A stretch of 64,000 bases of DNA from an uncultured Chitinophaga sp. (GTDB taxonomy: Bacteria > Bacteroidota > Bacteroidia > Chitinophagales > Chitinophagaceae). The translations under genes were made by a program, and so were the position numbers. This document shows positions 26,968 to 35,202 of the stretch, in pieces. The stretch lies in NCBI RefSeq assembly GCF_902168175.1, contig NZ_CABHOU010000069.1, positions 62,001-126,000 on the forward strand, in the 5' to 3' direction. The stretch's first letter is position 1; each line of letters opens with the position of its first letter. The notes under the pieces were generated by a model, which made no database searches, had not been told where the DNA came from, and worked only from the letters and a program-made list of their open reading frames with translations.

Positions 26968-27060
26968 CTTTTATTAAAATCTCTGAGTGCACTTGACAAA
27001 AATACGGTCTCCTGAATACTGGCATTAGCGATATAAAATGCTACGAGCTGCTTTTTTTTA

Positions 27061-27068
27061 TATATTTG
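27061..27068 (+). promoter_or_regulatory. Bacteroidota -7 element upstream of the AT-rich lipoprotein
   Basis: TATATTTG matches TAnnTTTG. The predicted start near 27074 lies just before the direct repeat, so the repeat would be in the 5' leader. No clear -33 box. Confidence 0.45.
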
Positions 27069-27081
27069 TTGTGTGAACCCT

Positions 27082-27116
27082 GCAAATAGTGTCTATACCC
27101 GCAAATAGTGTCTATA
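27082..27116 (+). repeat. 16-bp tandem direct repeat upstream of a lipoprotein gene
   Basis: GCAAATAGTGTCTATA occurs at 27082-27097 and again, identical, at 27101-27116, a 19-base period. The spacing places both copies nearly on the same DNA face, 50 bases before the start codon. It could be a pair of protein-binding sites or a leader RNA element. Confidence 0.75.
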
Positions 27117-27165
27117 ATTATAATCCCGAGTTAACATTAAATCTATAACCCAAATCTACCCTAAA

Positions 27166-27867
27166 ATGAAAGGTTCAATCCACTTAGTACTTGTATGTAC
27201 TTTAATAAGCATGCTGTCAAGTTGTACTAAAGAGTCGTCGACACGAAACTTGTCCGAACAGCAGAAAACGTTAATATCTCAACTTAGAAAAGAGTTTCCC
27301 AACGTCACATTTACGCCGTTACCATTAGAAAACATAGATAAGGGAATAAAAGAGGAAAATATTGAGGACGTAAGGGCATATTTTCGCGCCAAACCAGATA
27401 CGATTAACCTGGACGTTAGTAGTATTGCATCTAATGACGGAAACGTTACAACTGCCAAAACTGCTTCGGGAATATATTATTATCACAAGTCAGCACCAAT
27501 TCCTGCTACTTACACTCAACTGATAGGTACGGCTCAAATATCGTTTAGTACCATACTTTCTGGAGGTTCGCTGTATAATCAAATTACTTCGGTTGGAAGT
27601 ATGACGTCGGCGCTTTCAATTACAACTTATACGCTTGGCATTCCGGGGGCGAATCAGGTTGTCACATATAGCCTCAACGACAAAAACTCATCATCTGTTA
27701 TTCAAAATATGGGGGCAACGGTCAATTTACGCTGGTCAGGAATGCTGCACGAACAAAAAACCTGGACAATCGGAGGATTTCCAATGGTTTCGGGTTCAAA
27801 CACATCTATAAGCGTAACAGACAACTTCTCAGCCGGCTCTATACCACTATTTCCTCCAATTGACTAA
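27166..27867 (+). CDS. Hypothetical lipoprotein, AT-rich
   Basis: 233 residues with lipoprotein signal 'LVLVCTLISMLSSC' then TKESSTRNL. A charged helical segment follows ('SEQQKTLISQLRKEFPNV'), then a Ser/Thr-rich beta region ('YYYHKSAPIPATYTQLIGTA', 'NLRWSGMLHEQKTWTI'). I do not recognise a family. Its base composition is visibly richer in A and T than its neighbours, and it stands alone between two terminators behind a direct repeat. This suggests a recently acquired or lineage-specific gene. It would be envelope-attached. Confidence 0.8.
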   Translation: MKGSIHLVLVCTLISMLSSCTKESSTRNLSEQQKTLISQLRKEFPNVTFTPLPLENIDKGIKEENIEDVRAYFRAKPDTINLDVSSIASNDGNVTTAKTASGIYYYHKSAPIPATYTQLIGTAQISFSTILSGGSLYNQITSVGSMTSALSITTYTLGIPGANQVVTYSLNDKNSSSVIQNMGATVNLRWSGMLHEQKTWTIGGFPMVSGSNTSISVTDNFSAGSIPLFPPID

Positions 27868-27885
27868 ATAGCAGCTTATTAAAGC

Positions 27886-27914
27886 AAGGGCTGACCAAGT
27901 GCTGGTCAGCCCTT
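27886..27914. terminator. Bidirectional terminator
   Basis: Perfect 12-bp arms AAGGGCTGACCA / TGGTCAGCCCTT with a 5-base loop between the convergent lipoprotein and GMC oxidoreductase genes. Flanking T tracts are weak. Confidence 0.75.
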
Positions 27915-27920
27915 CTATCG

Positions 27921-29618
27921 TTATAAATTATTCTTCTTCAGTTCTTTAACGGCAAAGTCGGCTGCACGGGCAGTGAGCGCCATGTATGTGAGCGACGGGT
28001 TTACGCAGCTGGCGGAGGTCATAGCCGCGCCATCGGTTACAAACACGTTACTTACAGCATGCAGCTGATTGTTACCGTTCAGTACAGATGTTTTAGGATC
28101 GCGGCCCATACGTGCGGTACCCATTTCGTGGATAGCCATACCAGGATAAGAGCCATTGTCGTAAGTTTTAACGTCTTTGATACCGGCAGCTTCCAGCATT
28201 TCGGCAGCATCGTTCATCATATCCTTACGCATCTTCATTTCGTTCTCTTTGAACTCAGCGTGGAACTTCAGCACCGGCTGACCCCAATCATCTTTCGTGG
28301 AGTTATCCAGCGTTACATAGTTGTCTTCGTAAGGCAGGCATTCGCCGAAACCACCAAGGCCCATTGACCAGGTACCTGGTTCGGTAAGCATTTCTTTAAA
28401 ATCTTTACCAACACCTACTTCTGCAATACCTCTGCCCCATCCGCCACGGCTGGCGCCACCCTGGTAGCCGAAACCACGAAGGTAATCGCGTTTGTCGCTG
28501 CCAATGTTGCGGTAGCGGGGAACATATACACCGTTCGCCCTTCTGCCGAAGAAGTATTTATCGTCATAACCTTCCGCCCTGCCGGACGCACCGTTACGGA
28601 AGTGGTGATCCATCAGGTATTTACCCAAAGAGCCACTGTCGTTACCCAAACCATTAGGAAAACGGCTGGAAGTAGAGTTCAGCAAAACAAACGTTGAACC
28701 GAGTGTAGAACCGTTTACGAAGAAGATCTTCGCATAGTACTCGGTCATTTCTTTCGTGTTCTTATCGATCACCCTAACACCTGTAGCTTTGCCTAGTTTC
28801 TCATCATAAATAATAGAGTTTACGATAGAATCCGGACGCAGTGTGAGGTTACCCGTAGCGGCAGCTGCCGGCAGTGTAGAAGATTGCGTACTGAAGTAAG
28901 CACCGAACGGACATCCACGGCTACATAAGTTACGGAACTGGCAGTTGGTACGGCCAGGTAAAGGTTTCGTTATATTCGCCACACGGCCGATGGTCATAAC
29001 ACGGCCATTGAAGCCAGATTTGATCTTAGCTGCCACGTCTTTCTCCACGCAGTTCAGTTCCATTGGCGGCATAAAAATGCTGTCAGGCAACTGGGATAAA
29101 CCTTCTGCCTGACCGCTGATACCAACGAATTTTTCTACGTACTCGTACCAGGGTTTCAGGTCGGCATAACGGATAGGCCAGTCTACCGCAATACCATCTT
29201 TCAGGTTCGCTTCAAAATCCAGATCGCTCCAGCGGTAGCTCTGGCGCCCCCACATAATAGATTTACCACCCACGATATCCGGCCGGTACCAGTCGAAGCG
29301 TTTTTCCTCCAGATAAGGGCTTTTAGAATCGTTGATCCAGTAGCTTTCATTATGTTCACTGTACGGATAATCGCGGCTCAGGTAAGGATGGGTTTCTTTT
29401 TGGGCGAGCGTAATACGACCGCGGTGAGGAAATTCCCATGGATCTTTCATGGCCGTTTCATATTTACCATGCTCCAGTTGCTTGCCCTTATCCAGCATCA
29501 ACACTTTAAGTCCTTTTTCGGTGAGCTCTTTTGCAGCCCATCCACCGCTAACGCCGGAGCCTATAACGATGGCATCGTATGTATTTTCCGCTTTGGATTT
29601 CAGATTCAGATTTATCAT
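27921..29618 (-). CDS. GMC-family FAD-dependent oxidoreductase
   Basis: 565 residues. The FAD-binding 'AIVIGSGVSGGWAAKEL' is at about residues 16-32, with 'GGKSIMWGRQSYRW' of the GMC N-terminal domain, 'CSRGCPFGAYFSTQSS', and the GMC C-terminal block with the active-site His in 'GMAIHEMGTARMGRD' and the Asn in 'SASCVNPSLTYMAL'. These enzymes oxidise sugars or sugar alcohols (gluconate/glucoside 3-dehydrogenase-like). It has no signal peptide, while the preceding small subunit carries a Tat signal. The pair is therefore probably exported together, with the small subunit as carrier. Confidence 0.9.
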   Translation of the reverse strand: MINLNLKSKAENTYDAIVIGSGVSGGWAAKELTEKGLKVLMLDKGKQLEHGKYETAMKDPWEFPHRGRITLAQKETHPYLSRDYPYSEHNESYWINDSKSPYLEEKRFDWYRPDIVGGKSIMWGRQSYRWSDLDFEANLKDGIAVDWPIRYADLKPWYEYVEKFVGISGQAEGLSQLPDSIFMPPMELNCVEKDVAAKIKSGFNGRVMTIGRVANITKPLPGRTNCQFRNLCSRGCPFGAYFSTQSSTLPAAAATGNLTLRPDSIVNSIIYDEKLGKATGVRVIDKNTKEMTEYYAKIFFVNGSTLGSTFVLLNSTSSRFPNGLGNDSGSLGKYLMDHHFRNGASGRAEGYDDKYFFGRRANGVYVPRYRNIGSDKRDYLRGFGYQGGASRGGWGRGIAEVGVGKDFKEMLTEPGTWSMGLGGFGECLPYEDNYVTLDNSTKDDWGQPVLKFHAEFKENEMKMRKDMMNDAAEMLEAAGIKDVKTYDNGSYPGMAIHEMGTARMGRDPKTSVLNGNNQLHAVSNVFVTDGAAMTSASCVNPSLTYMALTARAADFAVKELKKNNL

Positions 29619-29656
29619 CCCGTAATTTTTTCAGATCAGTTAAAACAGATAATTGC

Positions 29657-30229
29657 TTAAGCCCAGGCCTTATCGCCTTTTTTGTAAGGCACACAACCTT
29701 CGTATTTGGCTGGAATTTTAATGTAACGAAGCGCTTTGGTAGCGCCGGGTTCTGACGTAAAGTAACCGGTGAGGGTAAGTTCCTTCATTAGCTGGAAATA
29801 GTGAGGACCATCGCCGTCTTTTTTGTTTTCGCGTTTGTTATACGCTACACGTTCCTTATCTATCTCAGTCAGCAACTCTGTACGTTGTTCGGGAGTGATG
29901 TTGGTAAAAGCGGCTTTATACTTTTCGTTGGATTTGTCATTGATGTTTTTCAATCCTTCCACAAAAATCTTCTGCGACTTTTCATCATAACAATCATTCA
30001 TCATTGTAAGAATGAACTCCTCTACTTTTGCGGCCTTCGCGCCTGGAGTACTGGTTTCGGGGATGATGGTTTCCGCTATTTCCGCAAGCAGGGCTTTGGT
30101 TTCAGGCATCTGCAGCGTATAGTTTTTAGGCCCTGCGGTATTACAACCATTAAGGGCGGCCAACGTGGAAGCAGAAATGGCTGTACCCATGATGACGGCC
30201 ACATTCTTGAGGGCATCTCTTCTGTTCAT
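29657..30229 (-). CDS. Gluconate 2-dehydrogenase subunit 3-type protein with Tat signal
   Basis: 190 residues. The N-terminus 'MNRRDALKNVAVIMGTAIS' has a twin-arginine motif followed by a hydrophobic stretch and 'LAALNGC', which may also be a lipobox. The rest matches the small subunit 3 family ('LLAEIAETIIPETSTPGAKAA', 'FILTMMNDCYDEKSQK'). It partners the GMC flavoprotein encoded 38 bases downstream. No cytochrome c subunit is linked, so the electron acceptor is not apparent. Confidence 0.88.
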   Translation of the reverse strand: MNRRDALKNVAVIMGTAISASTLAALNGCNTAGPKNYTLQMPETKALLAEIAETIIPETSTPGAKAAKVEEFILTMMNDCYDEKSQKIFVEGLKNINDKSNEKYKAAFTNITPEQRTELLTEIDKERVAYNKRENKKDGDGPHYFQLMKELTLTGYFTSEPGATKALRYIKIPAKYEGCVPYKKGDKAWA

Positions 30230-30428
30230 AATAATAAAATTGATTTGACCTTGAACTCAAGTTCTATTAAATAAAAAAACGTTCCTTAATATGACAACGG
30301 TGGAATGGCGTGTTCTCTGCCGCTAACAATTGAGTTGGAAAACCATCGGGTTTGCAAGAAAGCCAAATGCATAACGTGGGTTCCGGAGGTAAAAATTAGT
30401 AAATAAAATGGAATTCGAAACAAAAAAA

Positions 30429-30452
30429 TAGGGCAACCCAAGGGCTACCCTA
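30429..30452 (-). terminator. Terminator of the L,D-transpeptidase gene
   Basis: On the leftward RNA a 10-bp stem (UAGGGUAGCC with GGUUGCCCUA, two G-U pairs) is followed by a run of seven U, 27 bases past the stop. Confidence 0.75.
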
Positions 30453-30478
30453 CTTCTTTATCTATATTGATACTTTTT

Positions 30479-31228
30479 TTACATGATATACTTGCCCTGC
30501 GAGTTCACCATGACTACAGGCAGCTTATGGTGCTTTTCGAAATAGTCGTATGCCCCCTTCAGGTTTACCCAAAACTTCTGCGACTCGTTATCGTTCAGCG
30601 ACACGGTGCCCAGGTAGTCCATAGAGCGACTGTTCCCAAATTTCACCGGGAACACATGCACCGGAATAAAGTCCTGGCCTGAGTTTTTGGCGTTTACGGC
30701 CATAATATATACTTCTTCAATAAATTCGTCAGTTAAGGGAATACAGCCGATGGTGAGGCAGCTACCATGAATGTAAATCTCCCCACCCGGCTTTTTGGGG
30801 TCGCTCAGTACCTTATCCGAATAATTAGGATAGTTGATACCCAGGCTCAGGTGGAAGTTACTGTTAGGATTGAAATCGTTGATATAATAGAACCCTTCTG
30901 GTACCTGGCGGTCGCCTTCTTTACGTTTGGGGCCCATTTTGCCCGAGAGTGAGCATACCCTATAGGATTTAAACAGGCGGAAAGTATCCGTTACACTGTT
31001 CTTTACCCAAATTTCCATTTCGCTATCCAGCTTAAACGAGCGGATATAAACGTATTTAGCGGGATAACTCATCCCTTTTTTGGCAAATTCGCTCTTGATC
31101 GCCTCTTCACGCTCCCGGAAGGCTACCCCTACACGGGGGAACAGCTTCTGGTTTTCCAGGAAAGATTGCTGTGCTTTCGCTCCACCCATGATCAACAACA
31201 ACAACGCCGATGCAATGATTCTTTTCAT
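30479..31228 (-). CDS. L,D-transpeptidase (YkuD-domain) family protein
   Basis: About 249 residues with signal peptide 'MKRIIASALLLLIMGGAKAQ'. The YkuD catalytic signature reads 'IYIHGSCLTIGCIPLTDEFI', with His, Ser and the nucleophilic Cys in place. It resembles the YafK-type branch of murein L,D-transpeptidases, which form or trim 3-3 crosslinks or attach lipoproteins to peptidoglycan in the periplasm. An in-frame ATG two codons upstream (31234) is an alternative start. It follows a 63-residue membrane protein gene by about 15 bases, likely in one transcript. Confidence 0.87.
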   Translation of the reverse strand: MKRIIASALLLLIMGGAKAQQSFLENQKLFPRVGVAFREREEAIKSEFAKKGMSYPAKYVYIRSFKLDSEMEIWVKNSVTDTFRLFKSYRVCSLSGKMGPKRKEGDRQVPEGFYYINDFNPNSNFHLSLGINYPNYSDKVLSDPKKPGGEIYIHGSCLTIGCIPLTDEFIEEVYIMAVNAKNSGQDFIPVHVFPVKFGNSRSMDYLGTVSLNDNESQKFWVNLKGAYDYFEKHHKLPVVMVNSQGKYIM

Positions 31229-31243
31229 AAACAATTACAAATT

Positions 31244-31435
31244 CTACTTTGATAAATTTCGATAGGCCAGGTAAAACAATAATAGTGCAAAAATAACATA
31301 TATTACCATTCCCGCTTTCCTCCCGGTCAATTTTAATATGTAATGGGGGTTGCCCGCCCATACCAGGTAAGCCGTAAGTAATTGAAACATACCGGCTAGC
31401 GCGAATAACACACCGAATAAATTTTTAGTATCCAT
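31244..31435 (-). CDS. Small two-helix membrane protein
   Basis: 63 residues with two hydrophobic helices, about residues 7-27 ('GVLFALAGMFQLLTAYLVWA') and 41-59 ('AGMVIYVIFALLLFYLAYR'), joined by a polar loop 'GNPHYILKLTGRK'. No family recognised. Its reality is supported by a well-formed promoter at 31482-31513 and by its close spacing to the L,D-transpeptidase gene. It may act in the inner membrane with that enzyme; this is inference. Confidence 0.6.
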   Translation of the reverse strand: MDTKNLFGVLFALAGMFQLLTAYLVWAGNPHYILKLTGRKAGMVIYVIFALLLFYLAYRNLSK

Positions 31436-31443
31436 ATAAAAAA

Positions 31444-31480
31444 AGACACCCCATTCGATCTAATAACGAACGGGGTGTCT
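31444..31480 (-). terminator. Terminator of the hppD operon
   Basis: Arms AGACACCCC / GGGGTGTCT (9 bp) with an inner TTCG/CGAA pairing. The leftward transcript continues into a seven-base U run, 48 bases past the hppD stop. Confidence 0.85.
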
Positions 31481-31481
31481 A

Positions 31482-31513
31482 CAAAAATATCCAATCCTTT
31501 AAAAAAAATCAAA
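31482..31513 (-). promoter_or_regulatory. Promoter of the small membrane protein/L,D-transpeptidase operon
   Basis: Read leftward: -33 TTTG (31513-31510), 20-base spacer, -7 TATTTTTG (31489-31482), a full match to the Bacteroidota consensus. The predicted start near 31476 lies inside the hppD terminator hairpin. Confidence 0.65.
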
Positions 31514-31527
31514 CTTTTAACGGAATC

Positions 31528-32655
31528 TTAAAGGTTTCCTCTCAATTCCTGCTCGCGTTCGATTGATTCAAAAAGGGCTTTGAAGTTGCCTTTTCCGAAT
31601 GATTTAGCGCCTTTACGCTGGATAATCTCGAAGAAAACCGTGGGTCGGTCCTGGATAGGCTTCGTGAAAATCTGGAGCAGGTAGCCCTCATCGTCGCGAT
31701 CTACCAGTATGCCCAGTTCCTTCAGCGGAAGCAGGTCCTCGTCGATTTTACCCACCCTGTCCAGCAGGGTGTCGTAATAGGAACCAGGAACAGTGAGGAA
31801 TTCTATACCGCGGCTTTTAAGGGCAGTAACGGTTTCGATGATGTTATTGGTAGCAATGGCCACGTGCTGTACACCAGGGCCACCGTAGAAATCGAGGTAC
31901 TCTTCGATCTGCGACTTCTTTTTGCCTTCTGCAGGTTCGTTAATCGGGAACTTCACACGACCGTTTCCGTTGCTCATTACCTTACTCATGAGCGCGGAAT
32001 ACTCGGTAGAGATATCGCTATCATCAAAGGAAATGAGGTTGCGGAAGCCCATTACTTTTTCGTAGAAGTCTACCCAGGTGTTCATTTCGTTCCAACCCAC
32101 GTTGCCTACGCAATGGTCTACATACTGCAGACCGGTGCTTTCCGGATTATAAACGCTTTTCCATTCTTTAAAGCCTGGCAGGAAAGCGCCGTTGTAGTTT
32201 TTTCTTTCAATGAACAGGTGAACAGTTTCGCCGTAGGTGTATATACCGCTGCGTACCACTTCTCCGAATTCATCTTTTTCTACTACCGGCTCCAGGTAAG
32301 ACTTAGCGCCTCTTTTCATGGTTTCTTCGTAAGCAGAGCGGGCGTCATCTACCCAAAGGGCTAATACCTTCACTCCATCACCATGCTCATCTACATGCCT
32401 GGAAATGTCGGTACCAGGTTTAAGGGATGTTGTTAGTACAAAACGAAGTTTATTCTGCACCAGCACGTAAGAAACACGGTCTTTCACTCCTGTTTCCGGG
32501 CCAGCGTAGGCCAGGGACTGGAAGCCGAAAGCGGCTTTGTAAAAATGCGCGGCTTGTTTGGCATTACCTACGTAAAACTCTACGTAATCGGTGCCATTAA
32601 GCGGCAGGAAATCTTCTGCCTGTACAGGCGACTCTTTTACAACTGCAGTGTTCAT
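31528..32655 (-). CDS. hppD: 4-hydroxyphenylpyruvate dioxygenase
   Basis: 375 residues, two vicinal-oxygen-chelate domains. It converts 4-hydroxyphenylpyruvate to homogentisate with Fe(II) and O2, the second step of tyrosine breakdown. The iron ligands are His in 'LQYVDHCVGNV', His in 'GVQHVAIATNN' and Glu in 'VFFEIIQRKG'. The C-terminal gate helix 'NFKALFESIEREQELRG' is present. It is the last gene of an operon with the aldo/keto reductase (38 bases upstream) and homogentisate dioxygenase. Confidence 0.96.
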   Translation of the reverse strand: MNTAVVKESPVQAEDFLPLNGTDYVEFYVGNAKQAAHFYKAAFGFQSLAYAGPETGVKDRVSYVLVQNKLRFVLTTSLKPGTDISRHVDEHGDGVKVLALWVDDARSAYEETMKRGAKSYLEPVVEKDEFGEVVRSGIYTYGETVHLFIERKNYNGAFLPGFKEWKSVYNPESTGLQYVDHCVGNVGWNEMNTWVDFYEKVMGFRNLISFDDSDISTEYSALMSKVMSNGNGRVKFPINEPAEGKKKSQIEEYLDFYGGPGVQHVAIATNNIIETVTALKSRGIEFLTVPGSYYDTLLDRVGKIDEDLLPLKELGILVDRDDEGYLLQIFTKPIQDRPTVFFEIIQRKGAKSFGKGNFKALFESIEREQELRGNL

Positions 32656-32693
32656 AAAACTAATTTGGTTGGTTTTTGATTTTTCTGATGTTA

Positions 32694-33686
32694 TCAGGTT
32701 AATGTTAAAGCGTTCAGATGTTTGTTAATGAAATCAATTTCTTCGGGTGCCAGTTTCAGTTCAATAGCCTTGGCGTTCTGGATGGCCTGATCTGCATTAC
32801 GCGCGCCTGCAAGGGCCACAGTAATACCCGGGTGGTCGATCGTCCAGCGCAGCACCAGTTGCGAAAGCGAAACACTTTTACTCTCTGCCAGCGGTTTGAT
32901 CAGCGAAAGGAAAGCATTAATGCGGGCAATATTATCAGGCGTATAAAATCTGTTGCCTGCACGGCTGTCGCCTTCTCCGAATTTATGGTCTGTTTTAATT
33001 TTGCCTGTGAGCAGACCGCGCTGCAGGGGGCTGTAAGCCAGTATACCTTTTTTATGTTCGATGCAATACGGCACCATTTCCTGTTCAATGCTTCTTTCCA
33101 CCATACTGAAAGGCACCTGGTTAGAGGCTAATGACATTACGCTGTTGGCCCTTTTCATTTGGTCTACATTGTAATTACATACACCTGCTTCCCTGATCTT
33201 ACCCTGTTCTTTCAGGCGTAACACCGCCTCATAAGTTTCCTCGATCGGCGTGGTTTCATCAGACCAGTGAATCTGGTAAAGGTCGATGTAATCTGTACGC
33301 AGGCGTTTGAGACTGTCTTCACACTCTTTAATTACCGCCTCTTTACCTGCGTAGCGATAGATATCGATGTCTTTACCGTTATTATCCTTGCTTTTAAAAA
33401 AGAACTGACCTTTGGTACCCTCCCAGCTCATGCCGAATTTGGTAAGAATTTGCACCTTGTCGCGGCTGATACCTTCGAGTGCTTCGCCGAGTATTTCTTC
33501 ACTGGTACCCATGCCATAGATAGGCGCAGTATCAATAGAAGTAACGCCCTGATCAATAGATGCACGGATGGCATTTACCGCATCCCGGCGTTCTGCGCCA
33601 CCCCACATCCATCCACCAATGGCCCATGCACCAAACGTAATGGCCGATACTTTCAGGTTACTTTCTCCTAATTGCCTGTATTCCAT
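32694..33686 (-). CDS. Aldo/keto reductase
   Basis: 330 residues, a single TIM barrel. The start 'MEYRQLGESNLKVSAITFGAW' is typical. The catalytic tetrad is visible as Asp and Tyr in 'SIDTAPIYGMG', Lys in 'QILTKFGM' and His in 'YQIHWSDE'. NADPH-binding residues lie near 'YSPLQRGLLTG'. It sits between hmgA and hppD with gaps of 33 and 38 bases, so it is co-transcribed with tyrosine catabolism, but no step of that pathway needs it. It may reduce a phenylpyruvate-type keto acid or detoxify an intermediate. Confidence 0.9.
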   Translation of the reverse strand: MEYRQLGESNLKVSAITFGAWAIGGWMWGGAERRDAVNAIRASIDQGVTSIDTAPIYGMGTSEEILGEALEGISRDKVQILTKFGMSWEGTKGQFFFKSKDNNGKDIDIYRYAGKEAVIKECEDSLKRLRTDYIDLYQIHWSDETTPIEETYEAVLRLKEQGKIREAGVCNYNVDQMKRANSVMSLASNQVPFSMVERSIEQEMVPYCIEHKKGILAYSPLQRGLLTGKIKTDHKFGEGDSRAGNRFYTPDNIARINAFLSLIKPLAESKSVSLSQLVLRWTIDHPGITVALAGARNADQAIQNAKAIELKLAPEEIDFINKHLNALTLT

Positions 33687-33719
33687 AATGATTAACTTTT
33701 AGGGCGTTAAGATAGGCAA

Positions 33720-34877
33720 TTATTCCGCCCAGCTCATTGTGTATTGACTGTCTTCTATACCCAGCGCCTCTTCTGTTATCTGTAACGGATGGAAAGTATC
33801 TACCATCACTGCCAGCTCTTTTGTTTCCTTCGCCCCTATGCTCTTCTCCACTGTTCCCGGATGCGGCCCGTGCGGGATACCTGCGGGGTGTAAAGTGATC
33901 ATCCCGCGTGTTACATGTTTGCGGCTCATGAAGTCACCATCAACATAATAAAGTACTTCATCGCTGTCGATATTGCTGTGGTTATACGGAGCAGGTATTG
34001 CCTGCGGGTGATAGTCGAACAAACGCGGGCAGAAAGAGCAAACCACGAAGTTGTGTGCTTCGAAAGTTTGATGCACGGGCGGCGGCTGATGCACGCGGCC
34101 CGTGATCGGTTCAAAATCGTGGATTGAAAAGGCAAACGGGTATTCGCAGCCATCCCATCCTATCACATCAAAAGGATGGTGACCGTAATGAATGGGATAC
34201 ATCACACCTTTCTTTTTAATCATGATCAGGAAGTCGCCTTGCTGATCTATTGTTTCAAGATGTTTTGGCTGGCGGATGTCCCTCTCGCAAAAGGGCGCAT
34301 GTTCGAGCAACTGGCCGTAACGGCTCAGGTAACGTTTGGGATAGCGTATAGGGCTAAAAGATTCGACGATGAAAAGGCGGTTATCCGGTGTGGAAAACTC
34401 TATCTTATAAATGGTGCCGCGCGGTATAACGAGGTAATCGCCATAACCGAATTCCAGTACACCGTACTGGGTGCGTAACACTCCACTGCCTTCATGTACG
34501 AAGAGCATTTCATCTGCATCGGCATTTTTGTAGAAATGATCGCCCATACTTTGCTGTGGCGCTGCCAGTACAATGTGCAGGTCGTTGTTGACCAGCACGG
34601 CTTTACGGCTTTCGAGGAAACCTGCAACCGGCTTAATACTGAAGCCGTTGAAGCTGCGGTGCTTCAGCATTTTCTCCTCCGCAACTTTCGGCAACACGTT
34701 ATAGGGCTCATCTACCTTAACAATAGCAGTAGGCGGATGACAATGATACAATAACGTGGAATTTGATGAAAAACCTTCCGTGGAAAACAACTGTTCCGAA
34801 TAAAGCCCACCGTCCGGTTTGCGGAACTGCGTGTGCCGCTTATGCGGAATTTGCCCCAATTGGTGGTAATGTGGCAT
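33720..34877 (-). CDS. hmgA: Homogentisate 1,2-dioxygenase
   Basis: 385 residues. It opens the ring of homogentisate to maleylacetoacetate using Fe(II) and O2. The N-terminus 'YHQLGQIPHKRHTQF' and the cupin core 'DADEMLFVHEGSGVLRTQYG' match the family, and the C-terminal 'ITLHPAGIPHGPHPG' carries iron-ligand histidines. The sequence is of the shorter bacterial type. It is the first gene of the operon. Genes for the following isomerase and fumarylacetoacetase are not in this window. Confidence 0.95.
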   Translation of the reverse strand: MPHYHQLGQIPHKRHTQFRKPDGGLYSEQLFSTEGFSSNSTLLYHCHPPTAIVKVDEPYNVLPKVAEEKMLKHRSFNGFSIKPVAGFLESRKAVLVNNDLHIVLAAPQQSMGDHFYKNADADEMLFVHEGSGVLRTQYGVLEFGYGDYLVIPRGTIYKIEFSTPDNRLFIVESFSPIRYPKRYLSRYGQLLEHAPFCERDIRQPKHLETIDQQGDFLIMIKKKGVMYPIHYGHHPFDVIGWDGCEYPFAFSIHDFEPITGRVHQPPPVHQTFEAHNFVVCSFCPRLFDYHPQAIPAPYNHSNIDSDEVLYYVDGDFMSRKHVTRGMITLHPAGIPHGPHPGTVEKSIGAKETKELAVMVDTFHPLQITEEALGIEDSQYTMSWAE

Positions 34878-34958
34878 AAATAATCTTAATTGAATGAAAT
34901 AATACCCGGCCCTCCAGGCAAAGGAACTTATAAGACAATAAGGGATGCAGCGTATGAT

Positions 34959-34974
34959 ACGGACAACTGTCCGT
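34959..34974. promoter_or_regulatory. Candidate operator of the tyrosine catabolism operon
   Basis: ACGGACA-AC-TGTCCGT, perfect 7-bp arms with a 2-base centre, lies 82 bases upstream of the hmgA start. The form is that of a dimeric repressor site. No regulator gene is adjacent. Confidence 0.4.
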
Positions 34975-35202
34975 TTGGCTTAAAGAGAAGCAGAATCCAT
35001 GGCCAGAGTTGCCATCAGATAACAGTACCTTAACTGGTTTTTGTATGTGGACTGTAAATGCACAGGTTAAAATTAGGGTATTTTTTACAGTTGAGAAATT
35101 TTTTATTGCCGTATTGCAGAGGGGCCTGCCAGAAGCATTGAAACCTGCTACCGTATTAAATTTAGGGTTTTCAGAGGAGGCTAGATGACCGACAGTAAAG
35201 AG

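Noticed and set aside
34878..35202. Possible divergent regulator gene for the homogentisate operon
   Set aside because: No frame longer than a few dozen codons with a start and no helix-turn-helix motif on either strand.
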